Below the pieces are notes generated by a model. That model worked only from the letters and a program-made list of their open reading frames with translations, was not told the DNA's origin and ran no database searches. Below are positions 1 to 6,910 of a stretch of DNA of 8,750 nt, one piece after another. Every line of letters begins with the position of its first letter. Position 1 is the stretch's first letter. The DNA is from Micrococcales bacterium UBA7469 (GTDB lineage Bacteria; Actinomycetota; Actinomycetes; Actinomycetales; Microbacteriaceae): positions 1 to 8,750 of the forward strand of contig DLPB01000018.1 in NCBI GenBank assembly GCA_002479805.1, read 5' to 3'. The position numbers and the translations under genes were made by a program.

Positions 1-2279
1 TCACGCATTACCTCTTCACCGACCTCTTTGGTGCGGTTGGCGTAGGCAATGCGAGCATCGGACAAGATCTCTTCAATTAGCCAGTTGCGAGTCAGCTTGG
101 CTCGCGAGCCAGCCGCCTCCAAGACCTCTGCAATCTCGATGCCGATTGGATAGATCTGCTTTAGCTGAACCCAGAGCTGCTCGAGGTTCCAGTCTTGACT
201 TCCGCCCTCTGGAAGGTTGACCGCAACGATGTCCTTGACGGTCTCCTCCAGGAAGGAGTGGAAGGTTGCGGAGATGTCCTCGCCTTTGAGAATCTGTCGG
301 CGGTCGGCATAGATTGCTTCACGCTGACGGTTCATCACATCGTCGTATTTGAGGATGTTCTTTCGAATCTCTGCGTTGCGGCCCTCAACCTGACCTTGGG
401 CCGATGCGATTGCGCGAGAAACCATCTTGGACTCAATTGCTGAGTCGTCAGGAACTGACGAGCGGTTCATTAGCGCAGCGGCAGCGCCTGAGTTGAATAG
501 TCGCATCAGGTCATCGGTCAAGGATAGGTAGAACCTGGACTCACCCGGGTCTCCCTGACGACCGGAACGACCACGTAGCTGATTGTCGATGCGACGCGAC
601 TCGTGGCGCTCGGTTCCCAAAACATAGAGGCCGCCGACTTCGAGCACGCGCTCGGCTTCTTTGGCTACCTCTTGCTTGACCTTGCTGAAGATTTCATCCC
701 AAGCCTCTTCATACTGCTCGGCCTGCTCTTCTGGGTCGAGTCCGAGCTTGTGCATTTCCTGCACGGCCAGGAATTCTGCGTTTCCACCGAGCATGATGTC
801 GGTACCGCGACCGGCCATGTTGGTTGCCACGGTTACCGCACCAAAACGACCGGCCTGAGCAACAATCACTGCCTCGCGGGCATTGTTTTTGGCGTTCAGC
901 ACCTCGTGCTTGATGCCTGCCTTGGCGAGCAGCTTGGAGAGGTATTCGCTCTTCTCGACGCTGGTGGTTCCAACCAAAATAGGCTGACCTTTGGCGTGAC
1001 GCTCGGCGATGTCCTGCACCACCATGTGGAACTTGACCTCTTCGTTTTTGAAGATCAGGTCCGACTGGTCAATTCGAACCATGGGCTTGTTGGTCGGAAT
1101 CGGCACAACGCCCAGCTTGTAGGTCGACATGAACTCGGCTGCCTCGGTCTCAGCGGTACCGGTCATACCCGAAAGCTTCTCGTAGAGCCTGAAGTAGTTC
1201 TGCAGGGTGACGGTGGCCAGCGTCTGGTTCTCAGCCTTGATCGCCACACCTTCTTTGGCTTCGATGGCCTGGTGCATGCCCTCGTTGTAGCGTCGACCTG
1301 GCAAAAGGCGTCCGGTGTGCTCGTCAACGATCTGCACTTCACCGTTTACGATCACGTAATCACGATCCTTGCGGAAAAGTTCCTTGGCGCGGATCGAGTT
1401 GTTTAGGAAGGAAATCAGCGGGGTATTAGCAGTCTCGTAAAGATTGGTGATGCCCAGGTAGTCCTCAACCTTGTCGATTCCGGCTTCCAGCACACCTACG
1501 GTGCGCTTTTTCTCATCGACTTCGTAGTCAACATCGATTTGCAGAGTCTGCGCCAACTTGGCAAAGACGCCGAACCAGCGGTTGACATCGGCAGCCGCCG
1601 GGCCGGAGATGATCAGTGGAGTTCTTGCCTCATCAATCAAGATGGAGTCCACCTCGTCGACGATTGCGAAAAAGTGGCCGCGCTGAACCAGGTCCTGGCT
1701 GTTTAGTGCCATGTTGTCGCGCAGGTAGTCAAAACCAAATTCGTTGTTGGTGCCGTAGGTAATGTCACAGGCATACATCTCGCGACGCTGGGCTGGATCC
1801 TGGCCGCCAAGAATGCAGCCGGTGGTCATGCCCAAGGCCCGGAAGATTCGACCCATCAACTCCGACTGGTAGCCGGCCAAGAAGTCGTTCACGGTGACAA
1901 CGTGCACACCGCGACCTGGAATGGCGTTCAAGTAGGCCGCAAGGGTAGCAACCAAAGTCTTACCCTCACCGGTTTTCATTTCGGCGATGTTGCCCAGGTG
2001 AAGCGCCGCTCCACCCATGAGCTGCACGTCAAAGTGGCGCATGCCAAGGGTTCTTACCGACGCCTCGCGAACAGCTGCGAAAGCCTCTGGAAGCAAATCG
2101 TCAAGACTCTCGCCTTCGGCAAAACGCTGGCGCAGTGCGGCGGTTTCGCCGTGTAGCTCATCGTCGGTCAAGGCCTGGAAGTTTGGCTCCAGCGCATTTA
2201 CCTCTGCGGCAATCGACTGCAACTTTCTAAGCAGTCTTCCCTCGCCCGCGCGAAGCAATTTGTCAATAATCGACGCCAA
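1..2279 (-). CDS. secA: Preprotein translocase ATPase SecA (SecA1 type), 3' end outside window
   Basis: SecA is the cytoplasmic ATPase that binds SecYEG and drives unfolded preproteins across the membrane. The window shows 759 residues from the N-terminus; the C-terminal part (family length about 850-950) lies beyond the left edge. Visible motifs: Walker A MKTGEGKT at 101-108, YACDITYGTNNEFGFDYLRDN near 170-190, Walker B with DEVD at 208-211, IVDEHTGR near 317-324, GMTGTAETEA near 371-380, ATNMAGRGTDIMLGG near 485-499, motif VI QLRGRSGRQGDPG at 567-579, and the helical scaffold/two-helix-finger region around 617-660 (ILKYDDVMNRQREAIY). The start is TTG at 2279-2277, giving MASIIDKLLRAGEG, the usual SecA N-terminus; an AGGAG lies 6 nt upstream and no in-frame ATG fits better. 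It follows hpf by 50 nt, as in other actinobacteria. A housekeeping SecA1 rather than an accessory SecA2 is inferred from the neighbours and from sequence resemblance. Confidence 0.97.
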   Translation of the reverse strand, partial: MASIIDKLLRAGEGRLLRKLQSIAAEVNALEPNFQALTDDELHGETAALRQRFAEGESLDDLLPEAFAAVREASVRTLGMRHFDVQLMGGAALHLGNIAEMKTGEGKTLVATLAAYLNAIPGRGVHVVTVNDFLAGYQSELMGRIFRALGMTTGCILGGQDPAQRREMYACDITYGTNNEFGFDYLRDNMALNSQDLVQRGHFFAIVDEVDSILIDEARTPLIISGPAAADVNRWFGVFAKLAQTLQIDVDYEVDEKKRTVGVLEAGIDKVEDYLGITNLYETANTPLISFLNNSIRAKELFRKDRDYVIVNGEVQIVDEHTGRLLPGRRYNEGMHQAIEAKEGVAIKAENQTLATVTLQNYFRLYEKLSGMTGTAETEAAEFMSTYKLGVVPIPTNKPMVRIDQSDLIFKNEEVKFHMVVQDIAERHAKGQPILVGTTSVEKSEYLSKLLAKAGIKHEVLNAKNNAREAVIVAQAGRFGAVTVATNMAGRGTDIMLGGNAEFLAVQEMHKLGLDPEEQAEQYEEAWDEIFSKVKQEVAKEAERVLEVGGLYVLGTERHESRRIDNQLRGRSGRQGDPGESRFYLSLTDDLMRLFNSGAAAALMNRSSVPDDSAIESKMVSRAIASAQGQVEGRNAEIRKNILKYDDVMNRQREAIYADRRQILKGEDISATFHSFLEETVKDIVAVNLPEGGSQDWNLEQLWVQLKQIYPIGIEIAEVLEAAGSRAKLTRNWLIEEILSDARIAYANRTKEVGEEVMR

Positions 2280-2285
2280 TAGAAA

Positions 2286-2290
2286 CTCCT
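2286..2290 (-). promoter_or_regulatory. Ribosome binding site deciding the TTG start of secA
   Basis: On the minus strand, AGGAG is followed by a 6-nt spacer and then TTG. This placement supports the non-ATG start, which also gives the conserved SecA N-terminal sequence. Confidence 0.85.
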
Positions 2291-2305
2291 TGGTTAATGG
2301 CTGTA

Positions 2306-2311
2306 ATTCTA
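2306..2311 (-). promoter_or_regulatory. Possible -10 element for secA
   Basis: TAGAAT on the minus strand matches the -10 consensus TATAAT at five of six positions and lies 26 nt upstream of the secA start codon. That would give a leader of about 20 nt. No convincing -35 hexamer sits 16-18 nt further upstream, so this is a weak call. The near-palindrome at 2315-2330 occupies the space where spacer and -35 would be. Confidence 0.3.
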
Positions 2312-2314
2312 CCC

Positions 2315-2330
2315 GTGATGGGCCAATCAC
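2315..2330. repeat. 16-bp near-palindrome between hpf and secA
   Basis: The minus strand reads GTGATTGGCCCATCAC, which equals its reverse complement except for one mismatched pair (GTGAT-T-GGCC-C-ATCAC). It begins at the last base of the hpf stop codon. As RNA it could form only a short 5-bp stem with a 6-nt loop, with no following T-run, so it is not a convincing terminator. A dyad binding site is an alternative. Chance cannot be excluded. Confidence 0.4.
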
Positions 2331-2950
2331 TAGGTCAGTGAGATAACTCCGTAGTTCCAGCCCTTACGGCGGTAAACCACTGCCGGACGAAGGGTCTCAG
2401 AGTCCATAAACAGGTAGAAATCGTGGCCCACCAGTTCCATGTGGCTGACAGCTTCCTCTTTGGTCATTGGCTTAGCCTCAAACTCCTTGGATTTGATCAC
2501 CACCGGAGAATAAGGCTCATCCGGCTGCGCCATTTCACTCGGCGCCTTCCCAAGGAGTAGATCGTGATCTGCCGGAGTGATGTCCAAAGCGGCAAAGTCC
2601 GAAGCAGAAAGCTCACTGGCCGATGGATTCTTGTGTCCACCACCGCGGTGAACCTTGTGCTTATCGGAGTATCTGCGAAGCCTCTCGACCAACTTGCCGA
2701 ATGCGATGTCGAAGGCAGCAAATTTGTCGCTGGCTCGAGCCTCGGCTCGCACAATGTGCCCCGGCTCATAAACGGTTAGCTCTACCTGATCTTCTGAGCC
2801 CGCAGTCTTGCTGTGCTCATGACGGGTTACCTTGATGTGAAGCTCTTCGGGTTTGTGGGTGTACCGGTCAATTTTTCCGGCTTTTTCTGAGACATAATCT
2901 CGGAATCGATCCGAGACATTGAGGTTCTTTGCGGATATTTTGAGTTCCAT
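2330..2950 (-). CDS. hpf: Long-form ribosome hibernation promoting factor (HPF/RaiA family)
   Basis: This 206-residue protein has the two-part layout of long HPF. The N-terminal S30AE/YfiA domain (about 2-100, starting MELKISAKNLNVSDRFRDYV) binds the 30S decoding region in the mRNA/tRNA path. A charged, flexible linker (about 101-145, including HRGGGHKNPS) follows. The C-terminal domain (about 148-206, with VVIKSKEFEAKPMTKEEAV, HDFYLF and YRRKGWNYGVISL) dimerises 70S ribosomes into inactive 100S particles. The length fits the long form rather than the roughly 95-110-residue short form, and all parts look intact. The ATG start has a strong GGAGGT 4 nt upstream. The gene sits between comF and secA, the position of Rv3241c in mycobacteria. 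Regulation by growth phase or stress is typical of the family; locally a hairpin lies next to the ribosome binding site. Confidence 0.95.
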   Translation of the reverse strand: MELKISAKNLNVSDRFRDYVSEKAGKIDRYTHKPEELHIKVTRHEHSKTAGSEDQVELTVYEPGHIVRAEARASDKFAAFDIAFGKLVERLRRYSDKHKVHRGGGHKNPSASELSASDFAALDITPADHDLLLGKAPSEMAQPDEPYSPVVIKSKEFEAKPMTKEEAVSHMELVGHDFYLFMDSETLRPAVVYRRKGWNYGVISLT

Positions 2951-2954
2951 TTTT

Positions 2955-2960
2955 ACCTCC
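2955..2960 (-). promoter_or_regulatory. Strong ribosome binding site of hpf
   Basis: GGAGGT on the minus strand is separated from the hpf ATG by AAAA. It is the strongest Shine-Dalgarno sequence in the window and lies only 3 nt downstream of a possible stem-loop. Confidence 0.85.
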
Positions 2961-2963
2961 GTC

Positions 2964-2983
2964 TAAGGGCCACTTTGCCCTTA
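2964..2983 (-). promoter_or_regulatory. Stem-loop in the hpf 5' leader
   Basis: The minus strand carries TAAGGGC, the loop AAAGTG, then GCCCTTA: a perfect 7-bp stem with a 6-nt loop. It ends 3 nt before the GGAGGT of hpf. The T-run lies before the stem (TTGTTTT), not after it, so it is not an intrinsic terminator for minus-strand transcription; on the plus strand the stem is followed by A residues, so it is not one there either. A role in hpf mRNA stability or initiation is inferred only from its position. Confidence 0.5.
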
Positions 2984-2988
2984 AAAAC

Positions 2989-3020
2989 AACATACGCCTA
3001 ATTGGAATGGCAGGTGTCAA
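2989..3020 (-). promoter_or_regulatory. Candidate hpf promoter
   Basis: A perfect TTGACA (3015-3020) overlaps the comF stop codon, and TATGTT (2989-2994), a four-of-six match to TATAAT, follows. The spacer is 20 nt, longer than the usual 16-18, so either the pair is weak or a different -10 is used. If TATGTT is used, transcription would start close to 2982, almost exactly at the 5' arm of the leader stem-loop. Confidence 0.3.
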
Positions 3021-3655
3021 ATATTTGATTTTCTTTGAGCCAATACACAGCAAAAGGCAACTTCGACCCCAGCCTTTTCGCAGGCTCTTGCCATTTCGAA
3101 GACCGTGGCTCCGGTGGTCATAACATCATCAAACAGAGCAACCCTAAGAAGCCCAGAGCGCCTTAGCGACATTGTGCCCATCACGTTTTGCAGTCGTTGC
3201 CGCTTACCTAATCCGCGTTGATCCAATCTGGTTTTAGCATTACCTAGGCTGATCACCGGAACTCTTACGCCGACTAGCTTCAGGGCCTTTTTCGCAACAT
3301 TGCGGGCTGGATCAAAACCCCGTTTTCGATAGTTTTTTGAATTTCTCGCGGGGGTAACAATCGCATCAATCGAGCTGAAATCTTGGGCTGCTAAAAGCAG
3401 CGCCGCCGCTTGAGCTAGCGGTCTTTCCAGGGAGGTCAACTGCTGATCCTTGTAGCCGGCGATGATTTTCTCAACGCCGCCCTCAAGTTCAAAACCAGCT
3501 GTTACCGGAAATCGAAAACCTGCAATCGGTATCGTTTTTGACTGCGGCAGGCAGTTCTCGCAAAGCTGCCTTGGGCCGCTGTTGCAAACAATGCACCGAG
3601 CGGGAAACACGAAGTCAATCAAAGAGCTGAGCATCCACAAAGCTTCGTCGTCCAC
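3017..3655 (-). CDS. ComF-family phosphoribosyltransferase-like protein
   Basis: This 212-residue protein has the ComF layout. A four-cysteine zinc-binding motif lies near the N-terminus (C21-x2-C24 and C32-x2-C35). A type I phosphoribosyltransferase fold follows, with a YRKRGFDPARNVAKKAL segment at 109-125, a DQRGLGKRQRLQNV segment at 145-158 and a PRPP-binding loop DDVMTTGAT at 176-184. In naturally competent bacteria ComF acts in the cytoplasm during DNA uptake. In actinobacteria the homologue (Rv3242c position) has no settled role, so no competence function should be assumed. The GTG start at 3655 has no clear Shine-Dalgarno; an in-frame ATG at 3634 (MLSSLIDFVFPARC) would keep all motifs and is a fair alternative. 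It lies 58 nt after lpqB and 66 nt before hpf. Confidence 0.88.
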   Translation of the reverse strand: MDDEALWMLSSLIDFVFPARCIVCNSGPRQLCENCLPQSKTIPIAGFRFPVTAGFELEGGVEKIIAGYKDQQLTSLERPLAQAAALLLAAQDFSSIDAIVTPARNSKNYRKRGFDPARNVAKKALKLVGVRVPVISLGNAKTRLDQRGLGKRQRLQNVMGTMSLRRSGLLRVALFDDVMTTGATVFEMARACEKAGVEVAFCCVLAQRKSNI

Positions 3656-3671
3656 GTGAAGACTTTTACGT

Positions 3672-3700
3672 GTTATCGCCTAACTGTTAGCAACTGTCGC
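3672..3700 (-). promoter_or_regulatory. Candidate comF promoter in the lpqB-comF spacer
   Basis: GCGACA (3695-3700; shares GACA with TTGACA) and GATAAC (3672-3677; four of six matches to TATAAT) are separated by exactly 17 nt on the minus strand. Both hexamers are weak and the spacing is ideal. Transcription would start near 3665, leaving a very short leader before GTG 3655 or about 30 nt before ATG 3634. Confidence 0.3.
3680..3697. repeat. Tandem AACTGT repeat with 10-bp period plus a short dyad
   Basis: The plus strand has AACTGT at 3682-3687 and again at 3692-3697, one helical turn apart. The first copy is embedded in CTAACTGTTAG (3680-3690), a 5-bp inverted repeat around a central T. The element lies in the 58-nt spacer between lpqB and comF, inside the spacer of the candidate comF promoter. 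It could be an operator; no binding protein can be named from sequence alone. Confidence 0.35.
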
Positions 3701-3713
3701 TTTTTCGAGCACG

Positions 3714-5369
3714 TTAGTCGTTGGTTGCCAGCAGCAGGGCATCCGCCACTACTCTGCGCCAAGCACTCCCAGTTAGCACCCAAACCTCGCCGTTTTCTGC
3801 AATCAGATAGGTAGAGAGGCCTGCGGTTCCGGTGTAGATCTCGCTGCCGGTAATCGGCGGAATACTCAACTGCGATCTGGGTCCGGTGATTGGGTAATCA
3901 CTGATTGAGTTCAAGCCTGAGCTGGTGGCCTCGAGCACCCTGAGGGTGTCGGCACTCTGCCAACTGAATGAGATCACATCGCCGATCGAGGTGTTTACCT
4001 CGCCGCCCTGGCCAAGCTTTATCGGCCAACCCGCCAGGTCTCGAGAAATCGAGTAGGTGCGAATGCGGCTTGGTTCACCGACCTCAGTGCTAGCAATGAG
4101 GGCGCCGGCCGGGCTGATTCTTACCTTGCCGCGAGTGCCTACCGAGTTGTCAAAGAGATACTTGCGTTCACCTGATTTGGAAATGATTTCGATGGGCTCA
4201 ATACCCGCGCTTGGAATCACCCAGAGGTAGCCATAGGAATCAAAAAACATACTGCTGAAGTTTTGCCGCCTTGACACCAATGCGGTGCGACCAGACAAAC
4301 CGGTGTTGTTCACCACGCTGATGCCGGCGGAGGTGGCATAGGCAATCCAGTCGCCATCTTCGGTGACGTCAAAGGCGGTTACGGAATCAGGGTTAATGAA
4401 CCCGGCAGTTCCTCGAATCACCGTGTCATTGGTGCCCGTCACGCGATAGATGCCGGTGCTCCTGAGGTAAAAGGCCGCGCCTCCCACGGAGGCAGTTTGC
4501 AAATTCGCCGGGACAATCTCCTGCGGAGAGTTATTGATCGAGACCTGCACATCGTTGACACCAACCAGCTGCATCAGCGTGGCTCGCAACTGGGTGAGCA
4601 TTAGTCTGCGCTCTAAGGCATCAGCCTCGAGCGCGGTCGAATCGAAATCAACCTGCGCAACGCCGTTAACTACATTCACCGCGTCGATGGTCAACTTCGT
4701 GCCATCGGGAATTGTGGTGGTGACCCCCTGAGCCAGGTGGGAGGAAGGACCTGCCAGCAGGGCGTTGACCAACTTGGTTCCGGTCGATGCGCGAGATGGG
4801 AACCACCTAACGTCCGACACCAGTGAGTTCTGAGTGTTGTTGTAGAAGTAAACCTGGAAGGGTTTGAATACCACCGAAAATACCGGCGAGGTAACCACGG
4901 TTAGGTTCGGTGCACTCGCGATGCGCCACTGTCCATTTTCTCGCTGCAGAGTAAAGCGTAACGTTGCCTGCTCGGGTTCGAGATTCTCTTGGTAGCGACC
5001 ATGCTCATCGACCACTGCGCCAACTCGAACATCAACCAAAAGTGAGCTATCCCCGGTTGCGGTGAATCCAGGTGCGCCGTCGCGAATCAAAACCTCACCG
5101 GCTGGATTCCAGCGCTGAGCAAACTCTGCGGTTAGAAATTCTCTTGCCACTGAATAGTCGTTTTGCGGTCCAGTGCCAGCCGCCAGGAACCCAGAAACAA
5201 TCTCCTGTTGAGTTTGACCATCGGAAGGCCCGGTTGGAACGTAGTAGCTAAAGTCAACCGCCTCGGGAGCAACCAGCTCTGGTCCGCTTTTGATGTTGAC
5301 CTGAGTCGGCAGCTGCGCGCAACCGGCCAGTAGCGTAAGGCTCAGTGCCAATGCATAGAACTTCTTCAT
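3714..5369 (-). CDS. lpqB: Lipoprotein LpqB (MtrAB-associated, GerMN and beta-propeller)
   Basis: LpqB is a membrane-anchored lipoprotein on the outer face of the cytoplasmic membrane. In mycobacteria it interacts with the extracytoplasmic domain of MtrB and modulates MtrA activation. The 551 residues begin with a short lipoprotein signal, MKKFYALALSLTLLAGC, with lipobox LLAGC and acylated Cys at 17. After an N-terminal domain (about 30-165), a GerMN domain occupies about 197-282 (LVNALLAGPSSHLAQGV and the VNGVAQVDFDSTAL region). The C-terminal part (about 295-545) is rich in short beta-strand repeats (ITGTNDT-type turns, DGDWIAYAT at 338-346, ISPAGALIAST at 418-428), consistent with the LpqB beta-propeller. 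The ATG start overlaps the mtrB stop by one base (TGATG) and has GGAGG upstream, encoded by the last codons of mtrB, so the two are translationally coupled. Length is close to family norm (about 550-590). Confidence 0.95.
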   Translation of the reverse strand: MKKFYALALSLTLLAGCAQLPTQVNIKSGPELVAPEAVDFSYYVPTGPSDGQTQQEIVSGFLAAGTGPQNDYSVAREFLTAEFAQRWNPAGEVLIRDGAPGFTATGDSSLLVDVRVGAVVDEHGRYQENLEPEQATLRFTLQRENGQWRIASAPNLTVVTSPVFSVVFKPFQVYFYNNTQNSLVSDVRWFPSRASTGTKLVNALLAGPSSHLAQGVTTTIPDGTKLTIDAVNVVNGVAQVDFDSTALEADALERRLMLTQLRATLMQLVGVNDVQVSINNSPQEIVPANLQTASVGGAAFYLRSTGIYRVTGTNDTVIRGTAGFINPDSVTAFDVTEDGDWIAYATSAGISVVNNTGLSGRTALVSRRQNFSSMFFDSYGYLWVIPSAGIEPIEIISKSGERKYLFDNSVGTRGKVRISPAGALIASTEVGEPSRIRTYSISRDLAGWPIKLGQGGEVNTSIGDVISFSWQSADTLRVLEATSSGLNSISDYPITGPRSQLSIPPITGSEIYTGTAGLSTYLIAENGEVWVLTGSAWRRVVADALLLATND

Positions 5370-6910
5370 CAGCCCTCCATCGTTCTTGGAGGCAGCGGAA
5401 GAGGTGAGTTTGAAATCACCGCGGTTGCACTAATCGGAAGGGTGAGCCTAAAGCTTGAACCGCGATTAGGTTTTGACCAAACCTGCAACCAACCGCGGTG
5501 CAGGATTGCATCTTCTTTAGAAATTGCCAACCCCAAACCAGTGCCACCCACAGAGCGCTGACGGGCTGGATCCGCTCTCCAGAAGCGGTCAAAAATGCGC
5601 TCCAGTTGCTGCTTAGTCATACCGACGCCCCGATCGGTTACACAGACTGCAACCGCCTGAGCATTGGACCCAACCTCGACAACAATCGGCTTCCCCTCGC
5701 CATGCTCAACCGCATTTGACAGCAGGTTGCGCAGCAGTCGCTCGATCCGTTTGGCATCGAATTCGGCCTCGACATTTCCGGCTGGCAATCGCACCTGAAT
5801 CTCGGTGTCTTTGCTCTTGGCTAGCGGTTCGATACTGGCGATGGCAGCCCCAACCACGGCGTTCAGGTCGTGCAGCTCAAGATCGGCGGTGACGGCTCCG
5901 GCGTCATAGCGGGAGATTTCCAGCAGGTCTGCAAGGAGTTCCTCAAAGCGAGAAATCTGGTTCTGCATCAGCTCGGCAGAGCGAGACAGTGATGGGTCCA
6001 ACCTGTCGCGGTTGCCAAAAATGACCTCACCCGCCAGTTTGATGGTGGTCATCGGGGTGCGAAGTTCGTGCGAAACGTCCGAAACAAATCTTCGCTGCAT
6101 ACGTGAAAGCGAGTCCAACTGCTGAATTTGCTGCTGCAGGCTGTTGGCCATTTTGTTGAACGAACGAGCCAAAACCGCCATCACGTCGGTGCCCTTCTCC
6201 GGAAGACGAACATCCAATTGACCTTCGGAGAGTGATTCGGCTACCGATGCTGCCTGCTCCACTGGTTTGACAATGGTTCTGGTGACGAAATAGCTAACCA
6301 GCGAAATCACCACCAAAAGAACGACACCACCCACCGCCAGCGCACTCTGGACGGTCGCCAAAGCTTGCTGTTCGGGACCTAGATCAAATACCAAATAGAG
6401 CTCAAAGTCTCCTGCCAGCGGAAGCGTTATCGGGGCACCAACTGTGATGCCTGGAACGATTAGACCCTCTCGAACCAAAGACACCGAGGTGTAGGTGAGG
6501 ACACCATCCGATGCCCTAACCGCCTCCCGCAACTCGCTTGGGATAGTGGCAAGGTCTAGGTCTTGGGAAATCGGTGACTGAAATAGTTGCAGCTGGGGCT
6601 GTCCCGGGCTACGCAGTAGCGCCACCTGTCTGGCACCAGAGACGCCGGAAACTTCAAGCGATGGCACCACCGAATTTATCAAGGTCTGCAGTGCGGTTTC
6701 ATCGGCCAGCGAAGCGGCAGCCACGGTGCCCTGCACCGAAGAAACCGCACGCTCGGTTTCGCTGAGCACCTGGCTCAGACGGTTTTGAAAGAAGTTGTTG
6801 GCTAGCGAGTAGGAGAGAAATCCCCCCAGAGTTGCCAGCGCGATAGCGCTCAGGGTTACTGTGGCAAATACGGTCCTAGCGGTAAGAGACCGTCTGAGCA
6901 GGGAGATCAC
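5369..6910 (-). CDS. mtrB: Sensor histidine kinase MtrB
   Basis: MtrB is the membrane kinase that phosphorylates MtrA; the pair governs cell-wall metabolism, division and osmotic response in actinobacteria. The 513 residues show a first membrane helix at about 14-36, an extracytoplasmic sensor region (about 37-186) and a second helix at about 187-210. A HAMP linker (about 210-262, RTIVKPVEQAASVAE start) and the dimerisation/phosphoacceptor helix with SHELRTPMTT and His281 follow. The ATPase domain has the N-box RNLLSNAVEHG (394-404), G1 DRGVGM (426-431), the F-box IFDRFWR (439-445) and G2 GGTGLGL (455-461). The segment EDAILHRGWLQVW after G2 resembles the MtrB subgroup rather than generic kinases. 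The GTG start overlaps the mtrA stop by four bases (GTGA) and has no clear Shine-Dalgarno, so reinitiation after mtrA is likely. All catalytic residues are present. Confidence 0.96.
   Translation of the reverse strand: MISLLRRSLTARTVFATVTLSAIALATLGGFLSYSLANNFFQNRLSQVLSETERAVSSVQGTVAAASLADETALQTLINSVVPSLEVSGVSGARQVALLRSPGQPQLQLFQSPISQDLDLATIPSELREAVRASDGVLTYTSVSLVREGLIVPGITVGAPITLPLAGDFELYLVFDLGPEQQALATVQSALAVGGVVLLVVISLVSYFVTRTIVKPVEQAASVAESLSEGQLDVRLPEKGTDVMAVLARSFNKMANSLQQQIQQLDSLSRMQRRFVSDVSHELRTPMTTIKLAGEVIFGNRDRLDPSLSRSAELMQNQISRFEELLADLLEISRYDAGAVTADLELHDLNAVVGAAIASIEPLAKSKDTEIQVRLPAGNVEAEFDAKRIERLLRNLLSNAVEHGEGKPIVVEVGSNAQAVAVCVTDRGVGMTKQQLERIFDRFWRADPARQRSVGGTGLGLAISKEDAILHRGWLQVWSKPNRGSSFRLTLPISATAVISNSPLPLPPRTMEG
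5374..5378 (-). promoter_or_regulatory. lpqB ribosome binding site inside the mtrB 3' end
   Basis: GGAGG lies 4 nt before the lpqB ATG and is made by the final Met-Glu-Gly codons of mtrB. With the TGATG stop/start overlap, this points to coupled translation and a fixed output ratio of kinase and lipoprotein. Confidence 0.75.

Noticed and set aside
603..1406. A 267-codon plus-strand open frame antisense to secA
   Set aside because: It lies wholly within the secA coding region, whose minus-strand frame shows all SecA motifs. The plus-strand product (rich in His, Leu and Gly) has no recognisable domain and looks like a codon-bias shadow.
2280..2329. Intrinsic terminator between hpf and secA
   Set aside because: The only inverted repeat has a 5-bp stem and is followed by CGGGTAG rather than a T-run. 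No convincing intrinsic terminator was seen in any gap of the window.
2868..3053. A 61-codon minus-strand frame across the comF 3' end and hpf 5' end
   Set aside because: It overlaps two well-supported genes in another frame and has no homology I can recognise.
3656..3713. MtrA box of the mycobacterial GTAAC type in the lpqB-comF spacer
   Set aside because: Only CTAAC and ATAAC are present, 14 bp apart, which does not match the reported tandem GTAAC pattern closely enough to annotate.
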